Below are positions 9,327 through 18,417 of a stretch of DNA of 64,000 nucleotides, in pieces. Position numbers and translations under genes: made by a program. The notes below the pieces were generated by a model, which had not been told where the DNA came from, did no database searches, and was given only the letters and a program-made list of their open reading frames with translations. How positions within the stretch are numbered: position 1 is the stretch's first letter; each line of letters begins with the position of its first letter. Origin of the DNA: a bacterium (GTDB lineage: Bacteria > Planctomycetota > Planctomycetia > Planctomycetales > Planctomycetaceae); NCBI GenBank assembly GCA_016125225.1, contig WGME01000012.1:62001-126000 (forward strand), given 5' to 3'.

Positions 9327-9524
9327 GTCTCACGATCCTCACAGAAGGGCCAACATCGTCTGGACGATTGTACCGACCCGCACGACCGATCTCCAGCGGG
9401 ACAACGGCCCGGACTGCGGGCCGGATCACGGGATTGTGGGGAATAAGGTGTCAGGGATCAGGAGTCAGGTCTCAGGACAGGCGATTGAAACGCAGAGATC
9501 GCGGCAGAGGGCATTCTCTGTGAA

Positions 9525-9863
9525 TCAATAGGTCCGGCTGTTCGGGTAATGGATGCGGAGCAGCCACCAGCGTAGGCGCAGGATTCCGGCGAGTACGATC
9601 GCTTTCACCCACAGCAACCACGACTGCAGGATGGTCGCCTCGTGGAAATCGGTCCAGGCAAAGGCCAGGAACAAGGCGGCATACACCCATTCCCAACCCG
9701 AGCGGCGATGCTTCTTCCAGCGAATCAGCACCAGTGCTGCAAACACCACCCATGCCGTCGCTTCCAGAAGATTGAAATAACGGGTGGTATTCTCGGTCCA
9801 ATCCCGCGCGGGGTCGTACTGCCATAAGGTTCGATAAAAGAGCAGGTCGATCAACTCGTGCAT
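9525..9863 (-). CDS. small integral membrane protein, function unknown
   Basis: Hypothetical protein of about 112 residues. Three hydrophobic segments are visible: LLEATAWVVFAALVLI, WVYAALFLAFAW and SWLLWVKAIVLAGILRLRWWLL, joined by basic loops such as RWKKHRRSG. The composition, with many Trp, is what is expected of a membrane protein rather than a chance frame. ATG at 9863 is preferred; an earlier in-frame start at 9893 has no support. It lies 198 bases upstream of floA on the same strand. No known family was recognised. Confidence 0.6.
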   Translation of the reverse strand: MHELIDLLFYRTLWQYDPARDWTENTTRYFNLLEATAWVVFAALVLIRWKKHRRSGWEWVYAALFLAFAWTDFHEATILQSWLLWVKAIVLAGILRLRWWLLRIHYPNSRTY

Positions 9864-10002
9864 ACGTGGTCCCGGTACGGCGTCCAGAACCACAACGCAG
9901 AGCGTGTCGACGATTCAACGGAAGTCGAAAGTCGAAAAATGCCCGCCACTCGGCGGTGGCGGCTTTTGGCCATCGACTATCAGCACTCAACCATCGACCT
10001 TG

Positions 10003-12768
10003 TCAGTCCACGAAGATGAATTCGTTCGTCAGCAGCAACACCTGCGATAGTTTGTCGTAGTTGTTGAGCTGGCCTGTGTGTGGCGAATCTTTGAGGAAGT
10101 GCAACGCGAATTCACGTTCCTCGCTGGTCGGGTCGCGTGACAAGACCCGGCGGAACAACGCGGTGACGCGGGCCGTATCGTCGGGTTCCTTCTGGATCGC
10201 CGTCGAGACATGCCGTGACTGTTCGATGAGGAAGTGGGCGTTGAGGCCGAACAAGGCCTGCTGCGGGACGGTGGTCTCCGGTCGCTCGGCCATGCTGGTA
10301 TCAACGTCGGCCATGTCGAATGAACGGAACACGCCCGGCAGATCGTTGCGGTTGAGGAAGGCATACAGCGTCCGCCGGACCGCGTTCGGGTCATTGATGT
10401 TATCGAACGGCCGCCCGCCCAATGTCGTATCCAATCGACCGGCGACCGCCAGCCAGGAATCGCGCAAGGCTTCAAATTCAAGACGCTGCCGGGGCTTCTT
10501 CCACAGCAGGCGATTTTCGGGATCAATCTCGAGGGCTTCCGGACGATCGAGACTTTGCTGGCCGTAAACCGACGAGGTCATAATCCGGCGGTGCAGGGCT
10601 TTGAGCGACCAGTTGTTCTGCATGAACCAGGTGGCAAGATGGTCGAGCAATTCCGGATGGGTGGGGGCTTCACCACGGATACCGAAGTCACCCGGCGTGC
10701 GGACCAGACCTTCCCCAAAGTGATGCTGCCAGACGCGGTTCACGATGACGCGTGAGGTCAGGGGATTGCTGGGATCGACGATGGCCTGAGCCAATTCCAA
10801 CCGACCGCTCCCCTTGGTGAAGGGCTTGCGTTCGGGGCCAGCGACCACTTGCAGAAACTGACGTGGCACCTGATCGCCCGGCCGTCCCGGATTGCCCCGG
10901 ACGAGAATGCGGGGTTCTTCCGGCCGGTCTTTGTCATTCATCACCATTGCACGGGGCGGTGCGCCCGGCGACGTGGCATTCAGGTTCTCGATCTTCTTCA
11001 CGAGATCGCGTTGCTTGTTACGTTCATCCCGCAGATACGACTTCTTGGAATCTTCCACGGTGATATTCGTCGGCATGTTCTCGGCATAGAGCACCTGCCG
11101 AAGTTCTTCAGCGGCGGCATCGGGCAAGGCGGTGGCATCGGCCTGCTGTGCCTTCAGTTCCTGCCATCGCTTTTCGACATCGGCCAGCACCGCTCCATAT
11201 CGTTGGGCGACTTCGATTTTGTTGGCCGGCGGTTGATCGAGCAGCGATTGACGGATCAACACGTTCACACTGCCTGCGCCTTCGGTTGGCAAGTCGGCGG
11301 CAGAGAGGCGAGCTTTCACCGCGTCCCATTTGGCGGCGAATTGATCATCAGGGCCACAGGTCAATTCGATCCAAGGGCCGAAGACGCGATCCTGCGAATC
11401 TTTCTTGCCATCGAGGAATCGTTTCCAGCGTTGAATGATTTCACGACGCGGTTCCCCGGTGATCAGCGCTTTCAACGCCTCGCCCGGATTCGCCGCTTTC
11501 GGTTCGACGACGAGAATCAGATACGATGCCACATCGGAACGCAGCTTGGCGACGATGGCGGCATGGGTTGCCTGTTCGTAGTCCGCGAGGGCTTTCTCAC
11601 GCTCGGCCAGATCTTTCTGGAACTTCTCGTACTCGGCCCGATTCTTCGGGGTGCCAATGATCGGCAAGTCACCCGGTTCCTGACTCGAATTGAAGACGCC
11701 GAACAGCGAGTAATAATCGGCGGTCGGAATCGGGTCGTACTTGTGGTCGTGACAGCGGGCACAACCCACGGTGACCGCCATCAGTCCGCGTGTCACCACG
11801 TCAATCCGGTCGTCTATGATGTCTTCCCGCTTGTTGAGGAAGCGGCGGCCGACGGTCAGGAAACCCATCGCCGCCAGTTCCGCCTGATCTTCGCCGATGT
11901 CGAGTTGATCCGCTGCGATCTGCTCCATTACAAAGCGGTTGTACGGCTTGTCGGCATTGAAGCTGTCGACCACATAATCGCGGTAAGTGTAGGCGTAGGG
12001 ATAACGGGGTTCCTCGGTGAAGACGTAACCCTTGGTGTCGGCATACCGGGCGATATCGAGCCAGTGCCGAGCCCAGCGTTGACCATACAGCGGCGAATCG
12101 AGTAGCCGATCAATCAACCGCGGCACCGCTTCGGTGCTGGTATCAGCGAGGAAGGCCTGCACTTCATCATAAGTGGGTGGGATGCCCCACAGATCGAGCG
12201 TGGCCCGGCGGATGAACGTCGCCTTGTCAGCCGGGTCAGACAATGTGAGCTGGTTCTCTTCCAGCTTCGCGATGACGAACGCATCGATCGGGTCACGCAC
12301 GCGGTCGGTGGCTTGTACCGTCGGCACCGGTGGATCAAGGATTGGCTGGAACGACCAGTGGCCCGCGGCGTCGGCTGCCTTGTTCATCGCCTGAGCATCG
12401 CCGTCCCCTTGCGGCCACGGGGCTCCCATCTCTATCCACTTGGTGATCGCGGCGATCTGATCATCGGGCATCTTGCCCGACGGCGGCATCTGGATGTCGT
12501 CGTTCGAGTACTTGATCACCTGCACGAGCCGACTGTCGCCCGGTTTGCCGGGGACCAATGCCGAGGCCTGATCCATCGCGGTGCGCGAATCGAGGCGGAC
12601 GCCCCCCTGCTGCTTCTTGTCGCCATGACAGGAGACGCACTTTTCGACGAGGACCGGCCGCACATGCTTTTCAAAATATTCGAGCTGCTCGGGCGATGGT
12701 TTCGCCTCTTCCGCGAGGGCGACGGGAGCAAACGAGATGAGTGCCAGCAGGCAGCAGGAATATCGCAT
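10003..12768 (-). CDS. planctomycete DUF1549/DUF1553 protein with N-terminal cytochrome c (PSCyt1)
   Basis: Secreted protein of 921 residues. A signal peptide (RYSCCLLALISFAPVALA) is followed by a planctomycete-type cytochrome c domain with haem motif CVSCHGDKKQQGG near residue 50. A DUF1549 block contains RRATLDLWGIPPTYDEVQAF, and a second haem-like motif CARCHDHKYDPI lies in the middle. The C-terminal DUF1553 block has NPLTSRVIVNRVWQHHFGEGLV and ends in LLLTNEFIFVD. These families are abundant in Planctomycetota; their biochemical role is unsettled. ATG at 12768 is chosen because the signal peptide starts there; the frame stays open to 12864. The usual DUF1501 partner is not adjacent. Confidence 0.92.
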   Translation of the reverse strand: MRYSCCLLALISFAPVALAEEAKPSPEQLEYFEKHVRPVLVEKCVSCHGDKKQQGGVRLDSRTAMDQASALVPGKPGDSRLVQVIKYSNDDIQMPPSGKMPDDQIAAITKWIEMGAPWPQGDGDAQAMNKAADAAGHWSFQPILDPPVPTVQATDRVRDPIDAFVIAKLEENQLTLSDPADKATFIRRATLDLWGIPPTYDEVQAFLADTSTEAVPRLIDRLLDSPLYGQRWARHWLDIARYADTKGYVFTEEPRYPYAYTYRDYVVDSFNADKPYNRFVMEQIAADQLDIGEDQAELAAMGFLTVGRRFLNKREDIIDDRIDVVTRGLMAVTVGCARCHDHKYDPIPTADYYSLFGVFNSSQEPGDLPIIGTPKNRAEYEKFQKDLAEREKALADYEQATHAAIVAKLRSDVASYLILVVEPKAANPGEALKALITGEPRREIIQRWKRFLDGKKDSQDRVFGPWIELTCGPDDQFAAKWDAVKARLSAADLPTEGAGSVNVLIRQSLLDQPPANKIEVAQRYGAVLADVEKRWQELKAQQADATALPDAAAEELRQVLYAENMPTNITVEDSKKSYLRDERNKQRDLVKKIENLNATSPGAPPRAMVMNDKDRPEEPRILVRGNPGRPGDQVPRQFLQVVAGPERKPFTKGSGRLELAQAIVDPSNPLTSRVIVNRVWQHHFGEGLVRTPGDFGIRGEAPTHPELLDHLATWFMQNNWSLKALHRRIMTSSVYGQQSLDRPEALEIDPENRLLWKKPRQRLEFEALRDSWLAVAGRLDTTLGGRPFDNINDPNAVRRTLYAFLNRNDLPGVFRSFDMADVDTSMAERPETTVPQQALFGLNAHFLIEQSRHVSTAIQKEPDDTARVTALFRRVLSRDPTSEEREFALHFLKDSPHTGQLNNYDKLSQVLLLTNEFIFVD

Positions 12769-12910
12769 GGCGGGAACCAGTTCGGTGGGACCAACGGGCA
12801 GTAGCCGGAAATCGGGTGAAATCAGGCCACTCTCAAGTGTCGCACATCTGATATCGGCAGGCAACTGGTTCTCTGGAAAGTCGCCGGATCGACAAGAGGA
12901 TTAAGAGGGT

Positions 12911-13000
12911 TGGGTGGCGGGGGCGCTCCGTCAGGAAGCCCCCGAATTCGCAGCATCGATCCACGGGGGCTACCGCTCTGCGGAGCGCCTCCGCCACCCA
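12911..13000. repeat. intergenic hairpin repeat (GGGTGGCGG..GGCGCTCCG family)
   Basis: The left arm at 12911-12943 and the right arm at 12964-13000 are near-perfect inverted repeats. Each carries TGGGTGGCGG, GGCGCTCCG and AGCCCCCG blocks, forming a long potential stem with a ~20-base loop. A second copy of the same design lies at 33215-33279. It sits between two minus-strand genes. Confidence 0.7.
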
Positions 13001-13018
13001 GTGGCCATGCAACAGCAG

Positions 13019-13252
13019 TTAGGGCCACAACGACCTGAAAAACGTGCCGTGAGTGTAGAAGTCAAACGGTAGTAGCAGGAACGAAAGTAGCAGGAGCGAA
13101 CCTGCACACATCAGCATCAGCAGGAGCGATGAAAGCAGCACAACCGCTTTTCCTTCTCGTCTTTGCCAATGCGATAGTCCATAGTAGATTATTCCCAACA
13201 AACCCAGTGAGATCAGGAACAGAGCCGGAGCGATGAGCGTTAAAAAAGCCAT
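13019..13252 (-). CDS. small two-helix membrane protein, function unknown
   Basis: Predicted 77-residue protein with two hydrophobic stretches (LIAPALFLISLGLLGIIYYG and a Leu/Met-rich one after REGKAVVLLSS) separated by a basic turn HWQRREGK, and an aromatic tail ending FFRSLWP. The strongly amphipathic layout and the ATG at 13252 suggest a real gene, but there is no recognised family and no clear ribosome-binding site. It lies between two repeat-bearing intergenic regions. Confidence 0.5.
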   Translation of the reverse strand: MAFLTLIAPALFLISLGLLGIIYYGLSHWQRREGKAVVLLSSLLLMLMCAGSLLLLSFLLLPFDFYTHGTFFRSLWP

Positions 13253-13377
13253 GCAGTGAATGATACCGCCAACGCCATAAAAGTCACTGATTTCGTTGCC
13301 AGATCCGCACAGCCGACATATGTGCGCCAGGAGTCAGCCCTTTTTCAATGTTGTGACTTTCGAGATCCTTGGCATCT

Positions 13378-13554
13378 GAGCCCCGGAGGGGCCGCAGATT
13401 GTAGCCCCAGGCGCGAGCCTGGGGACGAGAGGGTATGCCACACGGAATCAGCCCCGGAGGGGCGTCAGATCAGGTTGCCGTTTGATCCTGACGCCCCTCC
13501 GGGGCTGGGATGTTATGGCTCGTATTCGATCCCCCAGGCTCGCGCCTGGGGCTA
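13378..13554. repeat. nested palindromic intergenic repeat
   Basis: Two short palindromes recur in opposite orientations. GCCCCGGAGGGGC is at 13380-13392 and 13451-13463, with its complement near 13493-13505. GCCCCAGGCGCGAGCCTGGGG is at 13404-13424, with its complement at 13532-13552. The 13450-13471 block (with GGGGCGTCAGATC) pairs with 13484-13506 across a short loop, and the flanking CAGGCGCGAGCCTG blocks pair outside it. The whole can fold as a nested hairpin of about 150 bases. The surrounding 13253-13837 stretch holds no convincing gene. Confidence 0.7.
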
Positions 13555-13837
13555 AGGTCTTTCGCTCGTCCGGGGGACATCACAGAAAACATTGCCTGAT
13601 CCGTATAACGGTCATACGTCTGACACAGAACCAGTTCCCTATCCAAAAGTTCCGATTTTTGAGACTCCACCAGTTGCCCCGGGTTCCGGCTTGGAAGGCG
13701 GGGGACGGCGGCGTAAAATATCGGATGCTGCTGATGAATCGGCGAGTTGCGGCCGCGACTTGCCCGACACCTTGACTCCACTGATGAGGGGTTCGTCTTG
13801 AACCGATCGTCAGCCCCACCGGAACGGATCGCCCGCC

Positions 13838-16126
13838 ATGAAATCTGTCTGTCATGCCGGTCTCGCTGCCTTGATGGTGGTCAGCCACGTTGTGCCAACT
13901 ACCGCCGCCGAGGAACCGAATCGCGGGGCGGAGATCTACAAACAGCAGTGCGCGAGTTGCCACGGGGGCAAGGGCGAAGGGGTGGCCGATGCCTATGCCA
14001 ACCCTCTGCTGGGTGACCGTTCTATCGGCGAACTGGCCCGGTACATCGAAAAGACGATGCCCGAAGGCGAGCCAGAAAAATGTGTCGGCGACGATGCCAA
14101 GGCCGTCGCGGCCTACATTCATGAAGCGTTCTATTCTCCCACTGCTCAGGCCCGCAACCAACCGGCCCGTGTCGAACTGTCGCGGTTGACGGTGCGGCAA
14201 TACCGGCAATCGCTCACCGACCTCGTCGAAAGTTTCCGCTGGTCGAACCGTGTCAAAGAGGAGCACGGCCTGAAAGGCGAATACTGGAAGGATCGGAAAA
14301 CCCGCAAGGAGGACCGCGTGCAGGAACGCCGTGATCCCGTCATCAGCTTTCAGTATGGCGAAGAGAGCAGCGTGCCCGGCCAGATCGAAGCCAAGGAATA
14401 CTTCACCCGCTGGACCGGTTCGCTGATTGCTCCGGTGACGGGCGAATACGAATTCGTGGTTCGTTCGGAAAACGCCGTCGGCTTGTGGCTCAACGACATG
14501 TGGGGCAAGGCGGTCATCGATGCCACGGTGAAATCGGGCGATGAGAAAGAGTTCAAAACCTCGATGTTTCTGATGGGGGGGCGGGCGTATGGCCTGCGGT
14601 TGGAGCACTTCAAATCACGTGAGAAAACCGGCTCGATCGAACTGTTGTGGAAGCCGCCGCATCAGCAACTGGAAGTGATTCCGGAACGCTGCTTATCTCC
14701 CGAGCACTTCGCGGAACAGTTTGTGGTGACAACGACATTCCCGCCCGATGACCGCAGCGTCGGTTATGAACGTGGCACTGCAATTTCCAAGGCCTGGGAA
14801 GAGGCGATCATCTCGGCATCGCTGGAAGCATCGGTTTATATCGATGAGCATCTGAACGAACTGGCAAAAACGAAGTCCGATGCGGGCGATCGCGTCCAGA
14901 AGCTGCAGGAATTCTGTGCCACCTTTGCGGAGCGGGCGTTCCGGCGTCCCCTCACCGACGAAGAACGGCAGGTCATCGTCACGAAGCAGTTCGAGACGGC
15001 GAAACATCCCGATGCCGCCGTGCAGCGCTCGGTGTTACTGTCGTTGCAATCACCCTACTTCCTGTACCGTGAATTGAGTGGCGACAACAGCCCGTACAAT
15101 GTGGCCTCGCGGTTGTCGTACAGTCTGTGGGATTCGATTCCCGATCGCGAGTTGTTTGAAGCGGCCCGTAAAGATCAATTGAAAACGCCCGAGCAGATTC
15201 GCAATCAGGCGGAGCGCATGAGCCGCGATCCACGGGCTCAGGCCAAACTCCGCGAGTTTCTGCATCAGTGGTTGAAGCTCGATCAACTGCAGGACATCTC
15301 GAAGGACTCGGAAGCTTTTCCCGATTTCACGGCCGACCTCGTTTCCGACCTGCGGACCTCGCTCTACCTCTTCATTGATGATGTGCTGCAAAGTGAGTCG
15401 AGTGATTTTCGGCAGTTGCTACTGTCCGACGCCCTCTTCCTGAACGGTCGGCTGGCGAAGTTCTATGGGGCCGATGTGCCCGCCGACGCCGGTTTCCAGA
15501 AGGTGTCGTTCGAGCCGCAATCGCGAGCCGGGGTGTTGTCGCATCCCTTTCTGCTGGCCGGGCTCGCCTATCACAGCACGAGTTCGCCGATTCACCGCGG
15601 TGTGTTCATCTCCCGGCATATTCTGGGCCGCTCGTTACGAACGCCGCCGGTCGCGGTGGCTCCGCTAGCTCCCGACCTGCATCCCGATTTGACGACCCGG
15701 GAACGGGTGATCGTGCAGACCAGCCCGGAGATGTGCCAGTCGTGCCATAGCCTGGTCAACCCGCTCGGTTTCGGACTGGAACACTTCGACGCCGTCGGCC
15801 GCTTCCGCGATCAGGAAAAAGGAAAGTCGATCGACGCGAAGGGGACTTACATCACTCGCTCGGGGCAGGAAGTCCCGTTCAACGGAGTCCGTGAACTGGC
15901 CGAGTTTCTGGCGAAAGATGGCGAAACCCATGCGGCGTTTGTGGAACAACTGTTCCAATTTCTCGTCAAACAGCCGATTCGGGCCTACGGCGACACAACT
16001 CGGGATGAATTGACGCAACACTTTGTTGAGAATGGGTTTAACATTCGCCGTTTGCAGGCCGACATCGCCGCCAAGGCGTCCTGGGTCCCCGCGATCGAAA
16101 AAACTGCCGCGAATGTGTCGCCATGA
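13838..16126 (+). CDS. planctomycete cytochrome c / DUF1587-DUF1592-DUF1588-DUF1585 protein with PA14-like region
   Basis: Secreted protein of 762 residues. A signal peptide (to about residue 24) precedes a cytochrome c motif [11 protein letters not shown] near residue 39. DUF1587-like [19 protein letters not shown] follows, then an inserted PA14-like beta domain (GLKGEYWKD to GLRLEHF). DUF1595/DUF1592 come next ([20 protein letters not shown]). DUF1588 contains a second haem-like [19 protein letters not shown], and DUF1585 closes the protein. Known planctomycete neighbours are DUF1552 proteins, and one follows here 187 bases downstream. The pair probably forms a secreted or periplasmic redox module; the substrate is unknown. 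Confidence 0.92.
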   Translation: MKSVCHAGLAALMVVSHVVPTTAAEEPNRGAEIYKQQCASCHGGKGEGVADAYANPLLGDRSIGELARYIEKTMPEGEPEKCVGDDAKAVAAYIHEAFYSPTAQARNQPARVELSRLTVRQYRQSLTDLVESFRWSNRVKEEHGLKGEYWKDRKTRKEDRVQERRDPVISFQYGEESSVPGQIEAKEYFTRWTGSLIAPVTGEYEFVVRSENAVGLWLNDMWGKAVIDATVKSGDEKEFKTSMFLMGGRAYGLRLEHFKSREKTGSIELLWKPPHQQLEVIPERCLSPEHFAEQFVVTTTFPPDDRSVGYERGTAISKAWEEAIISASLEASVYIDEHLNELAKTKSDAGDRVQKLQEFCATFAERAFRRPLTDEERQVIVTKQFETAKHPDAAVQRSVLLSLQSPYFLYRELSGDNSPYNVASRLSYSLWDSIPDRELFEAARKDQLKTPEQIRNQAERMSRDPRAQAKLREFLHQWLKLDQLQDISKDSEAFPDFTADLVSDLRTSLYLFIDDVLQSESSDFRQLLLSDALFLNGRLAKFYGADVPADAGFQKVSFEPQSRAGVLSHPFLLAGLAYHSTSSPIHRGVFISRHILGRSLRTPPVAVAPLAPDLHPDLTTRERVIVQTSPEMCQSCHSLVNPLGFGLEHFDAVGRFRDQEKGKSIDAKGTYITRSGQEVPFNGVRELAEFLAKDGETHAAFVEQLFQFLVKQPIRAYGDTTRDELTQHFVENGFNIRRLQADIAAKASWVPAIEKTAANVSP

Positions 16127-16313
16127 ACGGATCAACTCTCGCAAATTGATCGCCGAAAGAGTAAGTAATAGAGTGGGGAAAGCTGAAAGCGAAAAGCAGA
16201 AAGCCAGACAAAGAAAATTCCGGCGAATTCTGGCTTTATGCATTCCGCTGTTAGCTTTCCGCAAGTCGTTTGAAATTGCCTCGCCTGCCCTCACGCCCCA
16301 CCCGGAGCCCGCC

Positions 16314-17636
16314 ATGAGCCGATTTGCTTCCCGCCGTGAATTCCTGCGCGACCTGGGTTTGAGTGCGGCTGCGTTGCCGTTTGTGCTCAATTTGCCCAGC
16401 TTGGCGTTCGCGAATCAGGGGCAGCGGAAGCAGCGGCTGGTCGTGCTCTTCAGCCCGAACGGCGTGATCCCCAAGAACTTCTGGCCGGATGAAGAAGGCC
16501 CGCTCGCGGCATTCAAGCCGATTCTCGCCCCCCTCGAACCGTATCGTGATCGCACGCTGGTGCTGAATGGCGTTTGCGACAAAATTCAGGGCGATGGCGA
16601 CAACCACATGCGCGGCATCGGTTGCCTCCTCACCGGCACCGAGCTCTTCCCCGGCAACATTCAAGGGGGCTCGCACACCCCAGCCGGTTGGGCCAGCGGC
16701 CTGTCGATCGACCAGGAAATCAAAAACTTCCTGCAAGCCACGCCAGAAAGCCGCACCCGCTTTGGTTCGCTGGAATTTGGCGTGATGGTGCCCGACCGGG
16801 CTGATACCTGGACCCGTATGTCCTACGCCGGTCCGAACAAGCCGATCGCCCCCGTCGATGATCCGTACCAGATGTTCGGCAAGCTGTATGGCCGTCTGCG
16901 GGATCAGGCGACGCTCCGCAGCGTGCTCGATGATTTGCAGGGCGATCTGAACAAGGTGAAAACACTTGTCTCGGCGGCCGATCGTCAGCTGCTCGAAGAA
17001 CATGCGACCTTCGTCCGCGAGATGGAAACCGAGCTGCAAAGTGCGGGCGATCTCACGTTAAATCATCCGGTGCCGGAACTCGATCCGGGCATCAAGGAAG
17101 AGAACGACAACATGCCGACCATCAGTCGCATGCAGGTCGAACTGCTGGTCAACAGCTTCGCGAATGATTTTGCCCGCGTGGCAACCTATCAGATTACGAA
17201 CTCGGTCGGTCAGGCCAAGATGCGGTGGATCGGGATCGACGAAGGACATCACGAACTGTCGCACGAACCCGACAGCAACGAAACCGCTGTCGATAAGCTG
17301 ACCCGCATCAACACCTGGTACTGCGAGCAACTCGCTTACCTCGTCAAACGGCTCGCCGAGACGCCGGAACCGGGCGGGCAGGGTTCGCTGCTCGATAACA
17401 CCACCGTGGTCTGGACGAACGAACTCGGCCAGGGGAACTCGCACACCCTCAACAACATTCCGTTTGTGATGGTGGGCAACGGCCTCAACTTCGAGATGGG
17501 CCGCTCGCTGAAGTACAACAAGGTGCCGCACAACCGGTTGCTGCTGTCACTGGCCCACGCCTTCGGCCATCGCCTCGAACGCTTCGGTAATCCAGACCAC
17601 TGCGGCGACGGCCCATTGGACAAGTTGACCGCGTAA
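16314..17636 (+). CDS. DUF1552 protein (Tat-exported)
   Basis: Protein of 440 residues. A twin-arginine type leader [20 protein letters not shown] at the N-terminus indicates Tat export. The mature part contains [29 protein letters not shown] and the C-terminal [22 protein letters not shown], all in the style of DUF1552, a family distantly like DUF1501/alkaline-phosphatase folds. The open frame extends upstream to 16023, but that part overlaps the previous gene and is ignored; ATG 16314 is placed by the Tat motif. It is the usual genomic partner of the DUF1592-type gene just upstream. The catalytic activity is not established. Confidence 0.92.
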   Translation: MSRFASRREFLRDLGLSAAALPFVLNLPSLAFANQGQRKQRLVVLFSPNGVIPKNFWPDEEGPLAAFKPILAPLEPYRDRTLVLNGVCDKIQGDGDNHMRGIGCLLTGTELFPGNIQGGSHTPAGWASGLSIDQEIKNFLQATPESRTRFGSLEFGVMVPDRADTWTRMSYAGPNKPIAPVDDPYQMFGKLYGRLRDQATLRSVLDDLQGDLNKVKTLVSAADRQLLEEHATFVREMETELQSAGDLTLNHPVPELDPGIKEENDNMPTISRMQVELLVNSFANDFARVATYQITNSVGQAKMRWIGIDEGHHELSHEPDSNETAVDKLTRINTWYCEQLAYLVKRLAETPEPGGQGSLLDNTTVVWTNELGQGNSHTLNNIPFVMVGNGLNFEMGRSLKYNKVPHNRLLLSLAHAFGHRLERFGNPDHCGDGPLDKLTA

Positions 17637-17663
17637 TTGTATCTCGCACACCGACATCATTTA

Positions 17664-17689
17664 GCCCCCTGTTGCTCGCAACAGGGGGC
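17664..17689 (+). terminator. perfect 11-bp hairpin after DUF1552, likely terminator and repeat copy
   Basis: GCCCCCTGTTG and CAACAGGGGGC flank a CTCG loop, and CATTTTCATT follows on the + strand. The hairpin lies 27 bases after the stop of the DUF1552 gene. The same core with the same outer ATCATTTAG flank is found inverted at 43369-43394. Confidence 0.75.
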
Positions 17690-17721
17690 ATTTTCATTGA
17701 TGACGTTCTGACACCCCTCGG

Positions 17722-18060
17722 TTATTCACCCACCTGCTTGAGCAACTCGTCATAGCTCTCGCCAAGATCGTCGCGCCAGATTTCGAGGGCATTCAGTATC
17801 TTCTGCCGCTGAGAATGTCGCTCAGCTTTCATTCGAGTGGTTTCAGAAATCAGGACAGGCCAACCCACCGGAATAATCGCACACAGAACCCGCAACAACC
17901 ACGTTCCATCTTGCTGGATTTTCAACGCCTCATATTCCGCGATGGCATTGGCAATGTAGAGTCGCTTGGCTTTCCGTATCTCGTCGGGACTGAGCGCCGC
18001 GAGGTTTGCCGTAAAAGCCATCAAGGATGAGAGGTCGGCATTAGAATTCGACTTTGACAT
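17722..18060 (-). CDS. small protein of unknown function
   Basis: Predicted protein of 112 residues starting at ATG 18060 (MSKSNSNADLSS). An alpha-helical segment ALSPDEIRKAKRLYIANAIA is followed by one moderately hydrophobic stretch, WLLRVLCAIIPVGWPVLI, and a charged C-terminal helix RMKAERHSQRQKILNALE. It could be a membrane-associated regulator or anchor. No family recognised. The frame is open to 18162, but the extra 34 residues look non-coding. It is convergent with the DUF1552 gene. Confidence 0.5.
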   Translation of the reverse strand: MSKSNSNADLSSLMAFTANLAALSPDEIRKAKRLYIANAIAEYEALKIQQDGTWLLRVLCAIIPVGWPVLISETTRMKAERHSQRQKILNALEIWRDDLGESYDELLKQVGE

Positions 18061-18417
18061 ACCACCCCGTCCTGGCAGGCTAACTCCATCAAAAAGCACA
18101 TCGGCACACATGTTGCTCCACCGTTCGATCGTTGGCAACCGACCTCTGGGAGACAACGCCAACTGCGTGGAAGGAGATCACGATTACGATCAGATTCCCT
18201 GAAAGTGAGCGGAAAGGACAGCCACACTTACCCAGGCCGCACGATGTGCTCGCCTGACCTGACTCATACGACTGCAGGCAGACCCGCAGTTTCTGCCGAA
18301 GGAACATGAGTCCCCACGGTAGGAGTTACCATTCAATTGTAAGATTGGACACGGGCGGAGGGTGGCACTGCGCCTCTGCCTGCAATGATCCACGTTTTTT
18401 CAGGAGTCAAACACCCC
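18061..18417. other. non-coding divergent intergenic region
   Basis: About 357 bases between the starts of two divergent genes. No gene with believable composition is seen. It must hold the promoters for both neighbours, but no clear -35/-10 pair was found. An AGGAG at 18402-18406 is the likely ribosome-binding site for the gene at 18418. Confidence 0.4.

Noticed and set aside
10849-12105. Plus-strand open frame of 418 codons
   Set aside because: It is antisense to the well-supported DUF1549/DUF1553 gene and lacks protein-family features.
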